Positions 1 through 10,858 of a stretch of 64,000 nucleotides of DNA are shown here, piece after piece. Both the position numbers and the translations under genes were made by a program. Positions within the stretch are counted from its first letter, which is position 1; each line of letters opens with the position of its first letter. Source of the DNA: Isoetes taiwanensis (Eukaryota > Streptophyta > Lycopodiopsida > Isoetales > Isoetaceae); assembly GCA_021234155.1 (NCBI GenBank), contig JAJEKV010000071.1, positions 921,996 to 985,995 on the forward strand. The letters run 5' to 3'. The notes below the pieces were generated by a model, which was not told where the DNA came from, did no database searches, and saw only the letters and a program-made list of their open reading frames with translations.

Positions 1-2040
1 ACACACGTGTCACTACGGAATGCTTCAAACAAAATAGCGGCAAATAAATAGCTTCAAACAAAAATCAAACCGAATTATATATGAGTGATAATGGGTGCAA
101 GGATAAGATCCAACGTCCAAAAAAAAAGGCCAAGGCTTAGAATTAAAGCTTCAAAGCCTTTATGCCATTTATAGAAACATGGGTTATTTTGGAAGAAAAG
201 AGGCGACACCTTTTACGTACACTCTATAAGAGAAACGGACAACACGTAAAAAGGGGCTGAACCGGCGTCAAGGCCAGCTACTCTGATTGCTTTGTGGTCC
301 TAGTCCGACAAACAACAAAACCAATTAGGCCATCAGGAAACCGTTCTTCTGCCTTGCAAGTTCGGATCGACCTCTTTCCCGATCCAACTCCCGAAAATTC
401 TAACTTAAGCCATTCCGTTTACTTGCGGGATAAACCAAGCCCGATTTGTGAAACTCTTGGTTGATTTCGGTGATCTTGTGGAAACTCAAATCCTTAGCCT
501 TTCCTTAAATTTGAGTTAAGCGTATTCTTCATGTTTTCCTTAAGGCATTTAGTCTTAAACCTCTCTAATATTGTCTATCTTGGGGTTTAATTCCCAGTGC
601 TTTGTGGTTGTTTATAATCATATCATGTATGTGGAGCGAGATCAGTAGCCTTTTTCCTTGCAATCACTTGCATCAAATCACACTTGAGTTGTCATCCTTT
701 GGTGACTATAAGTTGAGATGTATTTCAAAGTAAAGCAAAACACACTTGAGTCGTCATTCTTTGTAGAAATTGGTTTCAGAACCTTCGTATAATTGTTGTA
801 AACTTGAGCTACACAATGAATGGACTATTCGGTAAAGAAAACCTTTTGTTCATGTATCTTACCAATTGAAAAGTCTTGGGTCGAGGAAAGAAAAAGAATA
901 TTAGTTACCATATGCTAACAAAACAATTCAACTCTGTGTGAGATGGAATAGTTGGAAAGGTTTTTCTAGCTGACAAATAAACGAAGGAAACAAACACGCT
1001 ACACAAGTTTCTTGGTGTACATTATAAATTCACTCTCAGATACATTGTCCAAGCAAAATTAACAAACTCAACTGGAGAGGCCTGGGCTTTTCTTTTTAAC
1101 GAACAAGCATGGCACACTGCTGACCAACTATGTGTCATTCGAAGCGGAGACCAATCAATATTTCAAATAGAGATACAAAGGCCATTATAAATCCCTCAAG
1201 TATTTCACATCATCATCGTACAAAGTGAGTACATGGACAGAAAAAGACAAAAGATTTTTATACAGGGAATCAATCCTACTGATTGGTGAGAGCAAAACTC
1301 TACTCGACAAAATAGCCAGTTTAAAATTTTCATAAATTACTTCTACAATGTGCATACATATTCGTGATCTTTACATTTGACTTCCCCGCACACTATACCA
1401 ATACCTTACCGATGTTTGCATCTGCCCAATTTTTGTTGCTAGTTCATGGCTATTTCCGTTCGCTCTAATGGAGTTGCATTTCCCGCCCCACTAAAAAGAA
1501 TTGTTGGCGGCGGCGACATTAACTAGGTTGAAGCGAGCATAGATTTAAAGTAGTTGGACTTCTATGACATTAACTAGGTTGGAACGAGCATAGAAAGAGT
1601 CGTTTGCCTACATCAGAACATTGAACTATACCTTATTTGTTGTGTATGTGCTACTCCACCGTAGATCTGGCTTCACCAGCAAGGCAACCATGTAATCTTG
1701 TACATATATCCTGTATTGTATTTTTGCAGGCCACTTGTATTTCTTTTATTCTGCTTAAGTAGTGAAGACCCAAAATTGTAGAGCCAAATCAGCATTTGAC
1801 AAGGTCCTAAAGTGTAGAGCCATGTCACCATTTGACCCTATTGAACACAATGTTGGAAGACCCAGATCTCGTCTGAGTGTACATGCCAAGGAATATGCGG
1901 GCACCCTGTGGATGATAGCGAGCTAGAGGGAGAAACAACATAGCGATATCATGTAGTGCACCTAAGTTGTATGTGCTTGGGGCTATTATTGTCAAACTGA
2001 TGCATTTGGCTTCTCAATCTTATAAAATAAGAAACAGTAT
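1..2040. other. Gene-poor stretch with two small direct repeats
   Basis: I see no supportable gene here; all frames are broken by stops and no protein family is recognisable. Two short direct repeats stand out: a 27-bp unit around GACATTAACTAGGTTG at 1515-1541 and 1566-1592, and an imperfect unit containing TGTAGAGCCA at about 1770-1800 and 1803-1836. AT-rich composition and poly-A/T runs fit decayed intergenic DNA. Confidence 0.5.
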
Positions 2041-2049
2041 TTTAATGAG

Positions 2050-2419
2050 GGGAAAATTACCAAAATACCATTAAAGTTTGCCAAAATTACCAAAATGCCA
2101 CTAAACCCAGTGGTATTTTGGGAAAATTGGCAACAACGCTTTTCCAATGATCTGAATGCAAATGTGCCCTACAGACAAATTGTAGATTAAATCGAGATCT
2201 TTCCAACAAGCATAAGATCATTCAATTCTAAGACCACAATCTCAAGTTATGAGATTTTTCATTTTCAAATTTTGAAGAACTCAAGAGCTTATAACTTGAA
2301 ATTTTCATCTCCAATTAAGGCGATCTTATGCTTGTTGGAAAGATCTCAACTTTTAATCTACAATTCTTTCCAAGGGCACATTTGCATTGGATCATTAATG
2401 GTATTTTGGTAGTTTTCCC
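2050..2419. mobile_element. Mutator-like foldback MITE
   Basis: A 370-bp non-coding element has inverted ends that start GGGAAAATTACCAAAATACC on the left and GGGAAAACTACCAAAATACC on the complement of the right end. It is flanked by a perfect 9-bp direct repeat, TTTAATGAG, at 2041-2049 and 2420-2428. A second inverted segment lies further in (ATGCAAATGTGCCC..., then GATCTTTCCAACAAGCATAA and its complement), so most of the element can fold on itself. A 9-bp target duplication is the hallmark of the Mutator superfamily. It encodes nothing and would need an autonomous relative to move. The element at 39957-40637 has similar ends. Confidence 0.85.
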
Positions 2420-2470
2420 TTTAATGAGTTCGGGCTTTTATACAACATTTTCTTTTCATAAACTTGAGTA

Positions 2471-2634
2471 AAGAGACATTCGAAAATCTAAAGAAAATCT
2501 AAATTTGGTGTTAAAATTAGAAAAGTAAGGAATTACGAAGACATTTTTTCTTTCATTATGCGCAGCTTAAGAGACATTAAAAATCTAAAAAGAAAATCTA
2601 AATTTGGTGTTAAAATTAGAAAAGTAAGGAATTA
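2471..2634. repeat. 64-bp direct repeat, two copies
   Basis: The segment beginning AAGAGACATT and continuing through AAATTTGGTGTTAAAATTAG occurs at about 2471-2534 and again at about 2570-2634 with few differences. It is AT-rich. A small open frame at 2558-2767 lies over the second copy; it is lysine-rich, low complexity and not convincing as a gene. Confidence 0.7.
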
Positions 2635-3256
2635 TGGTTTGAAAAGAAAGGACCGACATCAGATAAATCCTTTTCTAATTCTGAAGTATATACAAGTATC
2701 AAAATCAAGCATCAACAAAATCTCTTTTAAACAAATTCTAAATAAATCGAATCGGAGTTCTCTCTGAATCTGTGACTTCTCCGGGAGCCGTAAGCGGTAG
2801 TTAGGGCTGGGTTTAGCTAATAAGCAGACAAGCATAGCAACAAGAAGAATAAGTGAGAAGGATATACAAGAATTTGGTGAAGGCCAAAGGAAGCGTAAGC
2901 CTTTTCTCGTTGGAACCGATCCTTCGAGAGATGAAGCGGTCCACACTAATGTTGATAATCACCGCATCAAAGAAATGAAAAGGAATTCAAACTATGAGAT
3001 TGAGATCTACTTCTCTATAACATGAGATAGAACATGAAAGTTGCCCTAACCTCCTCTTTGAGATCTAATGGGTGATAAAGCGAAGATTTGAATGATGGAG
3101 GGCTCAATTTCTGAAGGATTGAGATCGAAGGAGGAGGGTCGAGGCGGGGCGGCGGCCGGAGGGAGTGATTTTGATGCGTAATTGCTTTTTTTTTATGCTT
3201 GGGAGGACGAGGGGAGGGGTAGAGTCCGTTGAGCCCGTGGAATATATTGAGGAACG

Positions 3257-3362
3257 ATTTGGGCTCTTTGGATTTGAGGCCAAAACCAAAGGATCTTTCT
3301 GGTTTCTTCCACAACGGATGGAAGTACCATTTGGGCTCTTTGGATTTGAGGCCAAAACCAAA
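3257..3362. repeat. 34-bp direct repeat pair
   Basis: ATTTGGGCTCTTTGGATTTG followed by AGGCCAAAACCAAA occurs at 3257-3290 and 3329-3362. The spacing of 72 bp is a multiple of three, so open frames cross both copies on both strands and give repeated peptides. I do not take these as genes. Confidence 0.7.
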
Positions 3363-3363
3363 G

Positions 3364-3917
3364 AATCTGCTCACCGCTTCCCCATAACGGATGATCTATT
3401 CAAATTCTGATAAGAATTGGGATGGGAATATGAAGGAGGCCAAGCGTCCCCTGTGCAGAAATGTCAACATAACGTTGCCATGGGGCTTGTAACTCCGGAA
3501 GGGGCTGGATACGTGCCTATTGCTTTCCACGTTGCCTTTTCCAAGGTCCCCCTTGGGTTTATCCACCGAATCCGTTCGAGCTCCATGTCCTTTTAGAAAG
3601 TCAGAATTGACTATTTACATAACCGAAAGAACTTAGGCTTAATTTTGACCCGACCTTCTAACCATACTTCGCCACACGTCTGTGGGAATAAGTTTTGATA
3701 TTCCTATGCAGTTATCTAGAGTCTGTCCTAGTTCTGGTGGCCATACAGAGGATCCTTACTAGAAAGGAAGGACCTCTACTTTGATATGGAGGAATAAAAT
3801 TTGGCCTCCACCTCTCATGTTTCAGTCAAAATCTATCAAATGTGCCTTCAATCTGGCATCCTGATACACTCTGCCAATCCAATATGACTAATAATACCTT
3901 GTTGTATCGAACTTGGT
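3364..3917. other. No gene seen
   Basis: Unannotated stretch between the 34-bp repeat pair and the flanking repeat of the next LTR element. No open frame of useful length and no recognisable repeat were found. Confidence 0.4.
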
Positions 3918-4203
3918 AAAAAGGCCAAACGGTGGTGTAATTTTGTAGATGTTGGGCCCTTGTACAGTTCTTTTAGGCAACTTGTTTGCTATTTCTTTTA
4001 GGCTGTTTGAATACAGATCCGTTTTCCTTCCAAATAATTTTAGTGGTCCTCATCACTAAAATTTTAATTTCAAGTACAGATCTACTACAATTCCCTTGAA
4101 TATCTTCGGGGAGAAATTTATCAATAGCTAGTAGGGCACAGAAAGACATGAAGACATACTAGTACTACTTTCCTCCAAAATGCCCAATGCTTCTCTACCA
4201 AAA
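3918..4203. repeat. Outer flanking repeat, left copy
   Basis: About 286 bp, from AAAAAGGCCAAACGG to CTCTACCAAA, recurs almost unchanged at 10314-10588 on the far side of the LTR element, in the same orientation. The left copy has about 11 extra bases after GGGCCC. A duplication this long is not a target-site duplication, so it needs another explanation (see findings). Confidence 0.85.
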
Positions 4204-4388
4204 GTTTAGGAAATCAGAAGATAATACAATGCAAATATATATTGAATAGAAGAAAACTTGGTTGGGAACAAGCCTCCCACTTTCTGTAGCTTCTAATAGA
4301 CACAACTGCTAGTAAGAGACACGACTCTTTTGCCTACATGGATGTCATATCATAGTATATGCTGAGTTGGAGGGTTGTATTTCCAACA
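4204..4388 (-). repeat. 3' LTR of the 4.2-10.3 kb element
   Basis: On the minus strand it starts TGTTGGAAATACAACCCTCC. It matches the repeat at 10163-10313 but has about 32 extra bases (around GAAAACTTGGTTGGGAACAA). The difference shows that the two LTRs have diverged by an indel since insertion. Confidence 0.8.
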
Positions 4389-4400
4389 CCCTCCCTCAAT
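4389..4400 (-). promoter_or_regulatory. Polypurine tract
   Basis: The complement of CCCTCCCTCAAT abuts the internal edge of the 3' LTR. This is the expected place and composition for the plus-strand priming tract of an LTR retrotransposon on the minus strand. Confidence 0.65.
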
Positions 4401-4788
4401 CCTGCAACTCAGCCATGATCGGAATCAGCTTGGTACAGTACTTTGGTACTTGAAGGATTTTATCCTTCCTTAAACATCTTCGTTCATGCCTTACATCTAA
4501 CCGGCATGTCATAATTTCGAGACTTGTATAAAGAATATCATTCTTTTGCTTTTCGCTCTCCTCCAAATTGGCATGTGCTTATTTATGGAGCTCACTAATA
4601 AATCAAGCAAGATAAGCATCTCGAAAGCATCTCAATACTAGTCATTAGAATCATTTAATCTTGTTGTGCATATAAAGCCCATGCTTGCCATATTGTGTGA
4701 TTACCATATGCTTGATCCATAGATCTACTACCCAAAAATCTTCATGCCTTTTCCCTGGCATCGTATGTGATTCAATTAAATTTGCATC

Positions 4789-5424
4789 TCAAACGTTTAT
4801 TTGTACTTCGATCAGCTTCTTTTGGACCACCACATCATAAGCATTTACTAACTGCTCATTCTCTATGCTGCTCATAATCATTATTCCCTCCCTTGAGCAG
4901 CAAGAGTTAGAGCTTATAGGTCCATTATAAATCAAAAGCGTACCTTGTGAACAAACATAATCTCTCTCCTTTGGTAATCCACAATCTTCAATCTTGATAT
5001 GATCTGCATCAGCCTCAACATGTTCTTGTATATTTTTCTCAATCCCTCCCTTAATTTCAACTCCAACTGCATCATGTGCATCAGAGATGGGATAGGGATT
5101 ATGAAATGTGCAGTTCTTTACTAAATGCAACTGGGCTGTTAATTTGGGTGCATCTTCTTTACTTGTATCAAAAGCATCTTTGGAGACTAATTTGTGCTTC
5201 TGGAGCTGCATACTACGCAATGGGTTTTCATCCTTGAAGAATTGGTCTCGCTCTTGGACTGCTTCTGGGAATTGCTCTCCCACTTGGTATTCTGCTCCAT
5301 GTCCCAATAGATCTGCAAACATCTTAATTTCTGTCTCCTTAGCAGTGTTCACAATAGTGGCTGTGTTGAGATCACGCCATCTGTTGTTGGTCTGTTCATC
5401 TGTGGGTCCATCCAGATTCTCCAC
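4789..5424 (-). CDS. Unidentified acidic exon-like ORF inside the LTR element
   Basis: About 211 codons are open on the minus strand, ending in a stop at 4789. The 5' side follows TTGTAG, which would serve as a splice acceptor; the first codon is GTG, not ATG, so it is better read as an internal or last exon than a complete gene. The product is hydrophilic, rich in Glu, Asp, Lys and Asn, with a short Cys-Cys pair near the C-terminus and no membrane segment. I do not recognise a family. It lies next to the polypurine tract, where LTR elements often carry extra or captured sequence. It could also be a chance long frame. Confidence 0.4.
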   Translation of the reverse strand: MENLDGPTDEQTNNRWRDLNTATIVNTAKETEIKMFADLLGHGAEYQVGEQFPEAVQERDQFFKDENPLRSMQLQKHKLVSKDAFDTSKEDAPKLTAQLHLVKNCTFHNPYPISDAHDAVGVEIKGGIEKNIQEHVEADADHIKIEDCGLPKERDYVCSQGTLLIYNGPISSNSCCSREGIMIMSSIENEQLVNAYDVVVQKKLIEVQINV

Positions 5425-5439
5425 TACAAGAGGAAGGGA

Positions 5440-6010
5440 GTATTAGAGTCAGTTTTAGCGTCAGACCTTAGTTATAAACTTAGCGGAAAAAAACCAAAAA
5501 ACCCTTGAATCGACATTATGGTCGACGCTACAATCGACTCCACGTTCGTCGTTTAAACGCGTCAGAATTAGCGTCGAACTTTAGAGTCAGTTTTGCAGCA
5601 GATATAGAGTTACAATTAGAGTCAACCATAGTGTTAGAATTAGAGGCAACTCTACCATCAGCATTAGAGTCAGCATTAGAGTCACAATAAAAGTCAACCA
5701 TAGTGTTAGAATTAGAGGAAAATATATCATCAACATTAGAGTCACAATTAGAGTCAACCATAGTGTTAGAATTAGAGACAACTCTACCATCAACATTAGA
5801 GTCAGTATTAGAGTCAAAGAGTGTTAGAATAGAGTCAACTTTACCATCACAATTAGAGTCGGCATTAGTGTCACAATTAGAGTCATTCATAGCGTTAGAA
5901 TTAGAACTATTTAGACGACCTTAGCATCAACTTTAGGATCGAAGTAGTAGAGTCGAATAGAGTTTCTGTAGCGTTAGAATTAAAGTCAGCCAGTCACAAT
6001 TAGAGTCAAC
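5440..6010. repeat. TTAGAGTC-type degenerate tandem repeat
   Basis: The core (A/T)TTAGAGTCA is repeated dozens of times. A higher-order block starting GTCAACCATAGTGTTAGAAT begins at 5621, 5693 and 5753. On the minus strand the repeat reads as Asp-Ser-Asn codons and leaves a 120-codon open frame (5528-5890). On the plus strand it gives Leu-Glu-Ser codons. Frames are open on both strands because the repeat lacks stop triplets, which argues for a non-coding satellite-like tract. A repeat-encoded low-complexity protein joined to the neighbouring 4789-5424 ORF cannot be excluded. Confidence 0.8.
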
Positions 6011-6060
6011 TCTAACGTCAGGATATAGAAGTCGATCTTTGAGTTAGTTATAACGTCATT

Positions 6061-8200
6061 CCATGCACATACAAGAAAGTCATGTTCGTATCTTTATTTT
6101 ATTGCCAACTAGAAATTCAAAATTCAAAAGAACTCAGTTAATAACATAGAGTATCACCATTTCTATTTCTTCTAGATGAAAGTTACAATAATTTGATTGT
6201 CTTTCAGCATTTCAAGCTTTACAATTTACTTTTGAAATAACTAATACAACCTACTTTTTTTCTTGCAAAAGCTCCATCAAAAGCTTTAACTAGGCAAAGA
6301 AGGTCAAGTAGACCTGCCAGTACAGATTCTTAGTTTCTTTTCTTAACTCTAACATCTCCTAACAATAGCTTTAGTAGACATTTGATATTTCATCTTCAAC
6401 TATAGAAATATTGACAAGCATTACTCTGATATTACTTTTAGAGTTTCACCCTTCTAGAAACCTTCCTACTATAGAAAGCTTCTTCTACGACCACAAAATT
6501 CCATTATCATCTGTATGAACTACAATCGGATTGCTCGCTGCTCAAGCATGCTCAGTTAACATCTTCACTTTGATATTCGCACTCTTCTTTCTGCCCTCTT
6601 GTTAGAGTAGGTAAATGACTAACTTGGAAATGCATCTAATGTCTTAGAATAGATACATATTACCCCTTTAGAAGAGAGGGTCAAGATGTAAGCACTCAAC
6701 TCTCTATATGCAGGTGCCCATTTGCCTAATCCACCACGATATACATGAGTTGGAAACCTTAGAAGAAATTGTTCAGCAACTCATTAGGGAAAGTAATTCC
6801 TTGCTGCCCATTCATGAGACCAGAATTTCAAGCTGTTGCTGCTTGGGCATGCTAATGATCCCCAATACTTGTTCAACTCTGGCCTCATGCCTCTGATCTG
6901 CACACAAATTTTCACCCTGCTTAAGTATGAGACTCTGTAGTTTCCTTGAAACCAACGAACCCGTAACCAAAAAACAAAAACTAAGTTAGACCTTTGAAAC
7001 ATCAAATGATTCGTGTGCCTCGTGAATTCATCGGATAGGTGCCATCGTTGAAGTTTGGCTAGAGACCATGAATGGAAAAATCGCTGCCGGCTTGCCTGTT
7101 GAGGGATAACAAGCAGTTCTCGGTTTGTCACGCAAGAAGCTCGTGCCAACGCAATGAATAAACTTAGTTTTTCTACACTTAGTAGCATTGAACTTACTAA
7201 CACAAAGCATTCCCATACAGGTTTTTGAAGACAGCACATTCCCATACAGCATTAAAATTTGCTATAACAATAGAGAAAGCTTTCCAAACAGATTCAGACA
7301 ATCAATTTCCTTTTGTGCTCACCTGTACAACAAAGTAGAAGAAATCGAAGCCCCCAGAGTGGGATTTAATAGAAGATTGAGGAGAATTATGGTTATGGTG
7401 GGACTTGGCCTGCACCATAAGAACTTGGCATACAACAATGCATATTGACGCAATGCTTGCCCTCTTCATCGCCATCCCCGCTCGATAACTTTTAGCTTGC
7501 TCGCCATAGACTCTGGCTCAGAATAAATATCATTTGTAGATGTTGCTTTTCCATGAACCCACTAAGGCATCTTCTTTCTCTTCAACTTCATCAAAATATC
7601 AAGGCTCTACTAACCATTTCTCTCAGATAATGGAGCTCTTCTCCATAAGTTCTGTAACGTAACCAACTCCAGTTGTTAGATTACTTTGTGATTCTAAATG
7701 GCATTCATTTTTGTAATATCAAACTTGAAACGTTGCATGCGACTGACAAAGATGGGAGCAAGGGTGTGTACAAGAGCAAGGATAGACAAGAGCGTACAAA
7801 AGCAAAGAGCGAAGTAGATATAATTAACATCATCTACTATATTCATTTGAACTTTAAGAAGACTAAATATTCCAGATCAGGACAACGTGATATTTTAGCA
7901 AATTGGCGAGTTCCATCTTTCTTCACAAATACCACGAAAACGACCGAAAATCTAATATGCCTAGATATTCCAGGTCGGGTGACCTTACAGGACATTTATG
8001 AAGTTGATAAGTAGGAGATATCAGTTATGAAGGGATACTGAGATCAGTCAGAATTGAATAATAAGAATGAGAGCAGTGTAAGAATAGCAAGATTAAAAGC
8101 AAAGATCATCTTTTATTTAATTGAGTGTAGACATCATATGTCCTATAAATTAAGTGCAGAAATACTTCAAAGCTCAATAGTTTTATGCATAAAGATAAAA
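6061..8200. other. Interior of LTR element, no gene seen
   Basis: About 2.1 kb of AT-rich sequence between the TTAGAGTC tract and the next exon-like pieces. Several short open frames occur on both strands at 6.7-7.4 kb and 7.67-8.01 kb, but none has a recognisable motif, splice sites or codon pattern. Confidence 0.4.
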
Positions 8201-8211
8201 AAAGAAAGATA

Positions 8212-8312
8212 AGACTAAGACGTGTAGAGATATATCATACCAGAGATATGACTAAGACGTGTATGAGAAGCCTATTTATGAATCTCTTGTAAGACTAAGA
8301 CGTGTATGAGAC
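8212..8312. repeat. Short direct repeats (GACTAAGACGTGTA)
   Basis: GACTAAGACGTGTA occurs three times, at about 8213, 8249 and 8293, the last two followed by TGAGA. This is a small spaced tandem array just beside the exon-like ORF on the minus strand. Confidence 0.65.
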
Positions 8313-8354
8313 GTTTACGGTATTATCTTTTACGACATTCCATTCAACCTTCCT

Positions 8355-9250
8355 CCTAAGATCAAACACATACCAGAGAACTAGTATTCTCATTTCCATT
8401 GGTAGCCTCGGTTCCATCCAGATATCCACCAAAACAACTTGGGGCTTTAGGTTTAACCCTAACGGGATCTTGTGCGGCAATGGCTTTTGAAGCATCCTTC
8501 TCAACGAAAACATCTGCTGCAGCATCTACAATCTCAGAATTCTTCTCTGCAACGTTTCTTGGCATCCATGGGTCTTCATGGGCATGATCAACAATCCGAT
8601 TTCCAAGCAATGGGTCTTCAATTTCGACCTCATTCTGCTCTTCTGACATGATTTTTGCAGCCCTATTCTTGGCCTTATATTTATGAGGGCATGTTCGCAA
8701 TCTTTTCTTCAATTGTGTCCCCTCTTAGACAAATTCCAATGCAGCGGCTTCAACAGCCATGGGATTTTTGTCTTCGGAATAGATTTCATCATATAACTAT
8801 CTTTTTTGGATCATTTTTGAAGAATTGGGTCTGCAAACATCAAAATTATCTTGTTGCAATCTCAACGACCTTTATGCCCTTCATTTCTAGAGGCGTCCCT
8901 TCCTTTTTACAAATCCATTCTTCTTCGGAATTTTCCTTACTTGAGCAAGCGACATCATTTCGCCATCTCCAACGACTGTTCTCCATCTCTCGCTTCTATG
9001 ACCTCGCAACCGACCCCAAAGATCGGTTCTCAATTGCTTCAACGACATTCGAACAGGTATCAATTTTTGCCGAGCTTTTGGCTTCAACCGCAATACTAAT
9101 CTTGGCTTTTGCAGAAGTCTTCACAAAATGAAAATCATTGTCACCAATAAAAGCCTCTTTTAACTGGGGTTTCCTTCTCTTCTTGGCCGCGTTCTTGGTC
9201 TTGAGAACCTTTTGTAAGCCCGTCATCAACGGGCTCCACTTGGTCTCCAT
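8355..9250 (-). pseudogene. Exon-like fragments of an unidentified gene
   Basis: Two minus-strand open segments, 9250-8996 and 8712-8362, read as lysine-rich, low-hydrophobicity sequence. The second starts near a CPHKYKAKNRAAK stretch and ends at a good donor, CTG|GTATGT, near 8362-8373. Frames between the two segments are broken. No domain is recognisable. The plausible donor suggests exons of a host gene carried inside the LTR element, now decayed. Confidence that this was ever coding is moderate at best. Confidence 0.3.
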
Positions 9251-9359
9251 AATTGGCCTTTTGCATTTCTTCGAGAGATATGAGCATCATAGCGTATTCT
9301 CTTGCAAGTCTTGCTTCTTCTTCATGAATAGCGGTCCGTCCAGAAAAATCTGATTATCA

Positions 9360-10140
9360 CGGGCTTTAATTTTTTTTTAATTTTGAAATCACACTACCGC
9401 CTAAACTCGAAAAAATAAAACTAAATAACCAACAAATTTGTGACATGTGTACATTGGGCATCTTTGCACCTATCACATCTAGGATGCCCAAAGCCCGGTC
9501 GGCGTTTTGGCATGCACTATTTTTTTTTTTGGGGAATTTTCATCCATACTTTTGGCGGACAAACACGCCGGATAATGCTTGGAAGAACGGCACCTTCAGC
9601 AAGAAAAACTCGGAAGAGCTTCAATCCGGTTCATATTCGGTGCGGATCTCTCAAATTGATGCCAAAACCCTCAAATGTTGGATTTTTGTCAAAGAAAAAC
9701 CTAGAAGAGCTTTAATCCGGTTCAAATCATTGGATTTTTGAGAAAGAAAAAGCCAAGAGAGGTTTAATCCAGTTCAAATCCGGCCCTGCAGTGATCAATC
9801 GGTTAAAAATGCTGGCAGATCTCTCAAATTTGGTGGCAAAGCTCTCATAAATCGATAGGTTTTGGCTGGATTAGGTCTCTGTTCTTGCTTGTGTGGCACA
9901 CATTTCTCTGGTTTGGACCCTGATAATGTGATATGAACTGAGCGGCACAAAATTTTCAGTGCCAAACGCATGCCTAATTGTGCCACGTAATTAATTTGGG
10001 TCAGCCATGGTGTGATTTCACCCTTAGTTGAAACCTTTAAAATATTTCTTCAACCGGAGTCTTTTCTTCTTTCTCAATATCTTCTCAGGAGGAGGTTCTC
10101 CTACTTCCTCCTTCATCCCTACGTCCCAGGCTCAAGAGCA
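9360..10140. other. 5' internal part of the LTR element, no gene
   Basis: This part (minus strand, just after the primer-binding site) should hold gag in an autonomous element, but no gag-like frame is visible. A short phrase, (A/G)AGCTTTAATCCGGTTCA, recurs at about 9617, 9706 and, as a variant, 9757. The open frames on the plus strand at 9440-9741 overlap each other in different phases and are not supported. Confidence 0.4.
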
Positions 10141-10144
10141 CGCA

Positions 10145-10157
10145 GGCTCTGATACCA
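10145..10157 (-). promoter_or_regulatory. Primer-binding site (initiator tRNA-Met)
   Basis: The minus strand reads TGGTATCAGAGCC a few bases inside the 5' LTR. This is the canonical complement of the plant initiator tRNA-Met 3' end used by Ty1/copia elements, and it fixes the orientation of this LTR element as minus. Confidence 0.85.
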
Positions 10158-10162
10158 TTTAA

Positions 10163-10313
10163 GTTAGGAAATCAGAAGATAATACAATGCAAATATATAT
10201 TGAATACCACCGTAGCTTCTAATAGACACAACTGCTAGTAAGAGACACGACTCTTTGCCTACGTGGATGCCATATCATAGTATATGCTGAGTTGGAGGGT
10301 TGTATTTCCAACA
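10163..10313 (-). repeat. 5' LTR of the 4.2-10.3 kb element
   Basis: 151 bp, minus strand, beginning TGTTGGAAATACAACCCTCC and ending TTTCCTAAC. It matches the 3' LTR at 4204-4388 apart from a 32-bp deletion and single-base changes. It is short for a copia LTR and typical of small non-autonomous elements. Confidence 0.8.
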
Positions 10314-10588
10314 AAAAAGGCCAAACGGTGGTGTAATTTTGTACATGTTGGGCCCTTTTAGGCAACTTGTTTGCTATTTCTTTTAGGCTGTTTGAATACA
10401 GATCCGTTTTCCTTCCAAATAATTTTAGTGGTCCTCATCACTAAAATTTAAATTTCAAGTACATCATCTACTACAATTCCCTTGAATATCTTCTCAGAGA
10501 AATTTATCAATAGCTAGTAGGGCACAGAAAGACATGAAGACATACTAGTACTACTTTCCTCCAAAATGCCCAATGCTTCTCTACCAAA
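10314..10588. repeat. Outer flanking repeat, right copy
   Basis: Same-orientation copy of 3918-4203, directly abutting the outer edge of the 5' LTR. Thereafter the sequence is unique (CAGTTTAATGCG...). Confidence 0.85.
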
Positions 10589-10858
10589 CAGTTTAATGCG
10601 CTAAAGCTTATGCTTAAACTGAAAATGAGAAAATTTAGAAAAAGGTTAAATCTCTGGACACACTAAACTGTTCCTTCATCAAACTATTTCTTAATGGACA
10701 CTTCTCTGCAATAGGTTTGACATGTCAGAACATATTTATCGTCAGAGTACAAGGTACAAAAGAAGATGGCAAAATGAAAGACAAGAGAGCACCTGAATGT
10801 AAGAATGGATACTCAACAAGGCGACTCTAAGATAGCAATTGCCTGTTCGGTACCATTG

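Larger units (their letters stand above)
4204..10313 (-). mobile_element. LTR retrotransposon without pol, minus strand
   Basis: Terminal direct repeats at 4204-4388 and 10163-10313 enclose about 5.8 kb. Read on the minus strand, the 5' LTR is followed after a few bases by TGGTATCAGAGCC, the usual primer-binding site complementary to initiator tRNA-Met in copia elements. The 3' LTR is preceded by a GAGGGAGGG purine tract. No gag, protease, integrase or reverse transcriptase was recognised inside, so it is a large non-autonomous (LARD-like) element. The interior carries exon-like ORFs at 4789-5424 and 8355-9250 with plausible splice sites, which may be captured host-gene pieces. A clean 5-bp target duplication was not found. 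Confidence 0.75.

Noticed and set aside
3015-3410. Overlapping open frames on both strands with repeated peptides
   Set aside because: They arise from the 34-bp direct repeat with in-phase spacing; no splice sites, motifs or codon pattern support a gene.
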